17,187 nt of DNA from Pseudomonadota bacterium (lineage in GTDB: Bacteria; Pseudomonadota; Gammaproteobacteria; Xanthomonadales; Xanthomonadaceae), in NCBI GenBank assembly GCA_025355485.1, contig JANXZP010000005.1, forward strand, positions 1 to 17,187, read 5' to 3'. The position numbers were made by a program, and so were the translations under genes. How positions within the stretch are numbered: the stretch's first letter is position 1; every line of letters begins with the position of its first letter. The notes under the pieces were generated by a model, which did no database searches, had not been told where the DNA came from, and saw nothing but the letters and a program-made list of their open reading frames with translations. Shown here piece by piece: positions 15,585-17,187 of this stretch.

Positions 15585-15645
15585 TCCGCCGTCGGCGGAG
15601 GCGCTCCAGCGGGGATCGGCCGGCATCCGATGGCTTCGGAGATGC
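15585..15645 (+). promoter_or_regulatory. Structured 5' leader of coxB (two hairpins)
   Basis: The leader contains TCCGCC-GTC-GGCGGA (15585-15599) near the expected transcript start. A second hairpin lies at 15623-15645, where GCATCCGA pairs with TCGG..ATGC through a two-base AG bulge and a TGGCT loop. The matches are visible by eye, but no folding was computed and no known riboswitch or RNA thermometer is recognised. Confidence 0.35.
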
Positions 15646-15711
15646 GCTTCCGTGCGACTGGCGCGCAGGGCGCTCGCCGGTCAACGACACTACGCATCAG
15701 GAACAGTCCGA

Positions 15712-16611
15712 ATGAAAGCAGCTCGCAGACTTCATGCCGGCATGGCGATCCTCGCGGCGATGGCCGCCGGCATCGCGCAGGCCAACCCCGTGCGCTGGCA
15801 GCTCAACATGACGCCCGGCGTGACCGACGTCTCCGAGCGCATCCAGGCGCTGCACAACCTGACTCTGTGGATCTGCGTGGTGATCGGCGTGCTGGTGTTC
15901 GGCGCGATGGCCTACGCGATGTTCAAGTTCCGCAAGTCGAAAGGCGCGGTCGCCGCCCAGTTCAGCCACAACACCACCGCCGAGGTGATCTGGACCATCG
16001 TGCCGATCCTGATCCTGATCGTGATGGCGGTGCCGGCAACGAAGACCTTGTTCCAGATGTACGACACCAGCCAGTCGGAGATGACGGTCAAGATTACCGG
16101 CTACCAGTGGATGTGGCGCTACGAATACCTCGGCGAGAACGTGCAGTTCCTCAGCCGGCTCGACCGCCTCAGCGACCGTACGCGCGCCCTGGGGTCGGGG
16201 CTCGATCCGTATGCGGTGAAGGTCGGCAACGAGAACACCTACCTGCTCGACGTGGATCATCCGCTGGTGCTGCCGATCGGCACCAAGATCCGTTTCGTGG
16301 TCACCGGCGCCGACGTGATCCACGCATGGTGGGTGCCTGCATTGGGCTGGAAGCAGGACGCGATCCCCGGCGTGATAAACGAGAACTGGACGAAGATCAA
16401 CGTGGCCGGCACCTATCGCGGCCAGTGCGCCGAATTGTGCGGGCGCGACCACGGCTTCATGCCGATCGTGGTCAAGGCCGTGCCCAAGGCCGAATTCAAG
16501 AGCTGGCTGGCCGCGCAACGCAGTGAGAACGAGGCCGCTGCCACCGCGGCGACACCGCCTGCCGCCGCCGCTACCGCCGCACCGGCGGCCGCCGCTTCAG
16601 TCGCGCGCTGA
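15712..16611 (+). CDS. coxB: Cytochrome c oxidase subunit II
   Basis: This 299-residue subunit takes electrons from cytochrome c at its periplasmic CuA centre and passes them to subunit I. It has a signal sequence (1-24, ending QANP), two membrane helices (about 51-72 and 92-110), the aromatic segment GYQWMWRYEY (130-139) that relays electrons, and a cupredoxin domain. CuA ligands are all present: H204 in DVIHAWWVPALGWKQDAIPG and C239, E241, C243, H247 and M250 in CAELCGRDHGFM. There is no C-terminal cytochrome c fusion; instead the tail after residue 272 is low-complexity Ala/Thr/Pro. ATG 15712 is chosen because the signal peptide starts there, although the frame is open further upstream. 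coxA follows after 37 bases. Confidence 0.97.
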   Translation: MKAARRLHAGMAILAAMAAGIAQANPVRWQLNMTPGVTDVSERIQALHNLTLWICVVIGVLVFGAMAYAMFKFRKSKGAVAAQFSHNTTAEVIWTIVPILILIVMAVPATKTLFQMYDTSQSEMTVKITGYQWMWRYEYLGENVQFLSRLDRLSDRTRALGSGLDPYAVKVGNENTYLLDVDHPLVLPIGTKIRFVVTGADVIHAWWVPALGWKQDAIPGVINENWTKINVAGTYRGQCAELCGRDHGFMPIVVKAVPKAEFKSWLAAQRSENEAAATAATPPAAAATAAPAAAASVAR

Positions 16612-16648
16612 TCCCAGGCTCTCGCCGAACACTTTCGAGGTTTCGATC

Positions 16649-17187
16649 ATGGCAACCCATACCGCTGCCGACCACCACGACGACCACGCGCACAAGGAAG
16701 GTTTCTTCCATCGCTGGTTCATGTCCACCAACCACAAGGACATCGGCACGCTGTACCTGCTGTTCTCGCTGCTGATGTTCTTCATCGGCGGCAGCATGGC
16801 GATGCTGATCCGCGCTGAACTGTTCCAGCCGGGCCTGCAGTTCATGCAGCCGGAATTCTTCAACCAGCTGACCACGATGCACGCGCTGATCATGATCTTC
16901 GGCGCGGTGATGCCGGCGTTCGTCGGGCTGGCGAACTGGATGATCCCGATGATGATCGGCGCGCCCGACATGGCGCTACCGCGGATGAACAACTGGTCGT
17001 TCTGGATCCTGCCGTTCGCGTTCACGATGCTGCTGCTGACCCTGTTCATGCCCGGCGGCGCGCCGGCCGGCGGCTGGACGATGTATCCGCCGCTGTCGCT
17101 GCAGGGCGGCACCAATGTCGCGTTCCTGGTGTTCGCGGTGCACATGATGGGCATCAGCTCGATCATGGGCGCGATCAACATCATCGC
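16649..17187 (+). CDS. coxA: Cytochrome c oxidase subunit I, N-terminal part, cut by right window edge
   Basis: The frame from ATG 16649 stays open to the window end, giving 179 complete codons. After a His/Asp-rich N-terminus (five His in residues 4-15) comes FMSTNHKDIGTLYLLFS (24-40), the start of the first helix in aa3-type oxidases. TTMHALIMIFGAVMP follows, with H78 as the expected low-spin haem a ligand, then NWMIPMMIGAPDMALPRMNNWSFW and GGWTMYPPLS, all characteristic of subunit I. The binuclear-centre ligands and proton channels lie beyond the edge. TCGAGG about 8 bases upstream is a fair ribosome site. It is co-transcribed with coxB. Confidence 0.97.
   Translation, partial: MATHTAADHHDDHAHKEGFFHRWFMSTNHKDIGTLYLLFSLLMFFIGGSMAMLIRAELFQPGLQFMQPEFFNQLTTMHALIMIFGAVMPAFVGLANWMIPMMIGAPDMALPRMNNWSFWILPFAFTMLLLTLFMPGGAPAGGWTMYPPLSLQGGTNVAFLVFAVHMMGISSIMGAINII

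Overview
The window is high-GC DNA (blocks I counted by hand run near 65% GC) with the gene content of a gammaproteobacterium of the Xanthomonadales/Lysobacterales type, perhaps Rhodanobacteraceae-like. The clues are the GspA/GspB pair of that group, the gpmI-envC-ctpA order, PutA without an N-terminal DNA-binding domain, and the CoxB/CoxA start. The placement is inferred from gene content and style, not from a database search. Genes are tightly packed, no gene-free stretch exceeds 300 bases, and I see no tRNA, rRNA, CRISPR array, transposase or phage gene.

Layout, left to right. Positions 1-1063, minus strand: the N-terminal part of a Y-family DNA polymerase (cut by the window edge), preceded by a repeat-built lipoprotein gene that carries an in-frame TAG at codon 37. 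Positions 1193-6465, plus strand: phosphoglycerate mutase gpmI, overlapped by the amidase activator envC; then a lower-GC, apparently frameshifted lipoprotein gene; then the carboxy-terminal processing protease ctpA. Positions 6478-9512, minus strand: a compact gspA-gspB-rhomboid operon (ATPase and partner linked to type II secretion, plus an intramembrane protease) behind a recognisable promoter. Positions 9730-11061, plus: a FadL-type outer-membrane transporter ending in a strong terminator. Positions 11194-12282, plus: a family 9 glycosyltransferase whose 3' end runs 53 bases into the convergent putA. Positions 12230-15430, minus: putA, the two-step proline catabolic enzyme, containing a short HPEPVEG insertion that looks repeat-derived. 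Positions 15712 to the right edge, plus: cytochrome c oxidase subunits II and I, the second cut by the edge, behind a structured leader of about 130 nt.

The shared theme is the cell envelope: septal peptidoglycan splitting (EnvC), periplasmic proteolysis (CtpA), secretion machinery and membrane proteolysis (GspA/GspB, rhomboid), outer-membrane fatty-acid uptake (FadL), LPS-type glycosyl transfer, and two lipoproteins. Central metabolism (GpmI), amino-acid catabolism (PutA) and respiration (CoxBA) make up the rest. I did not find a clearly new multi-gene system. The most unusual signals are the two disrupted lipoprotein genes and the repeat-derived peptide inside PutA.
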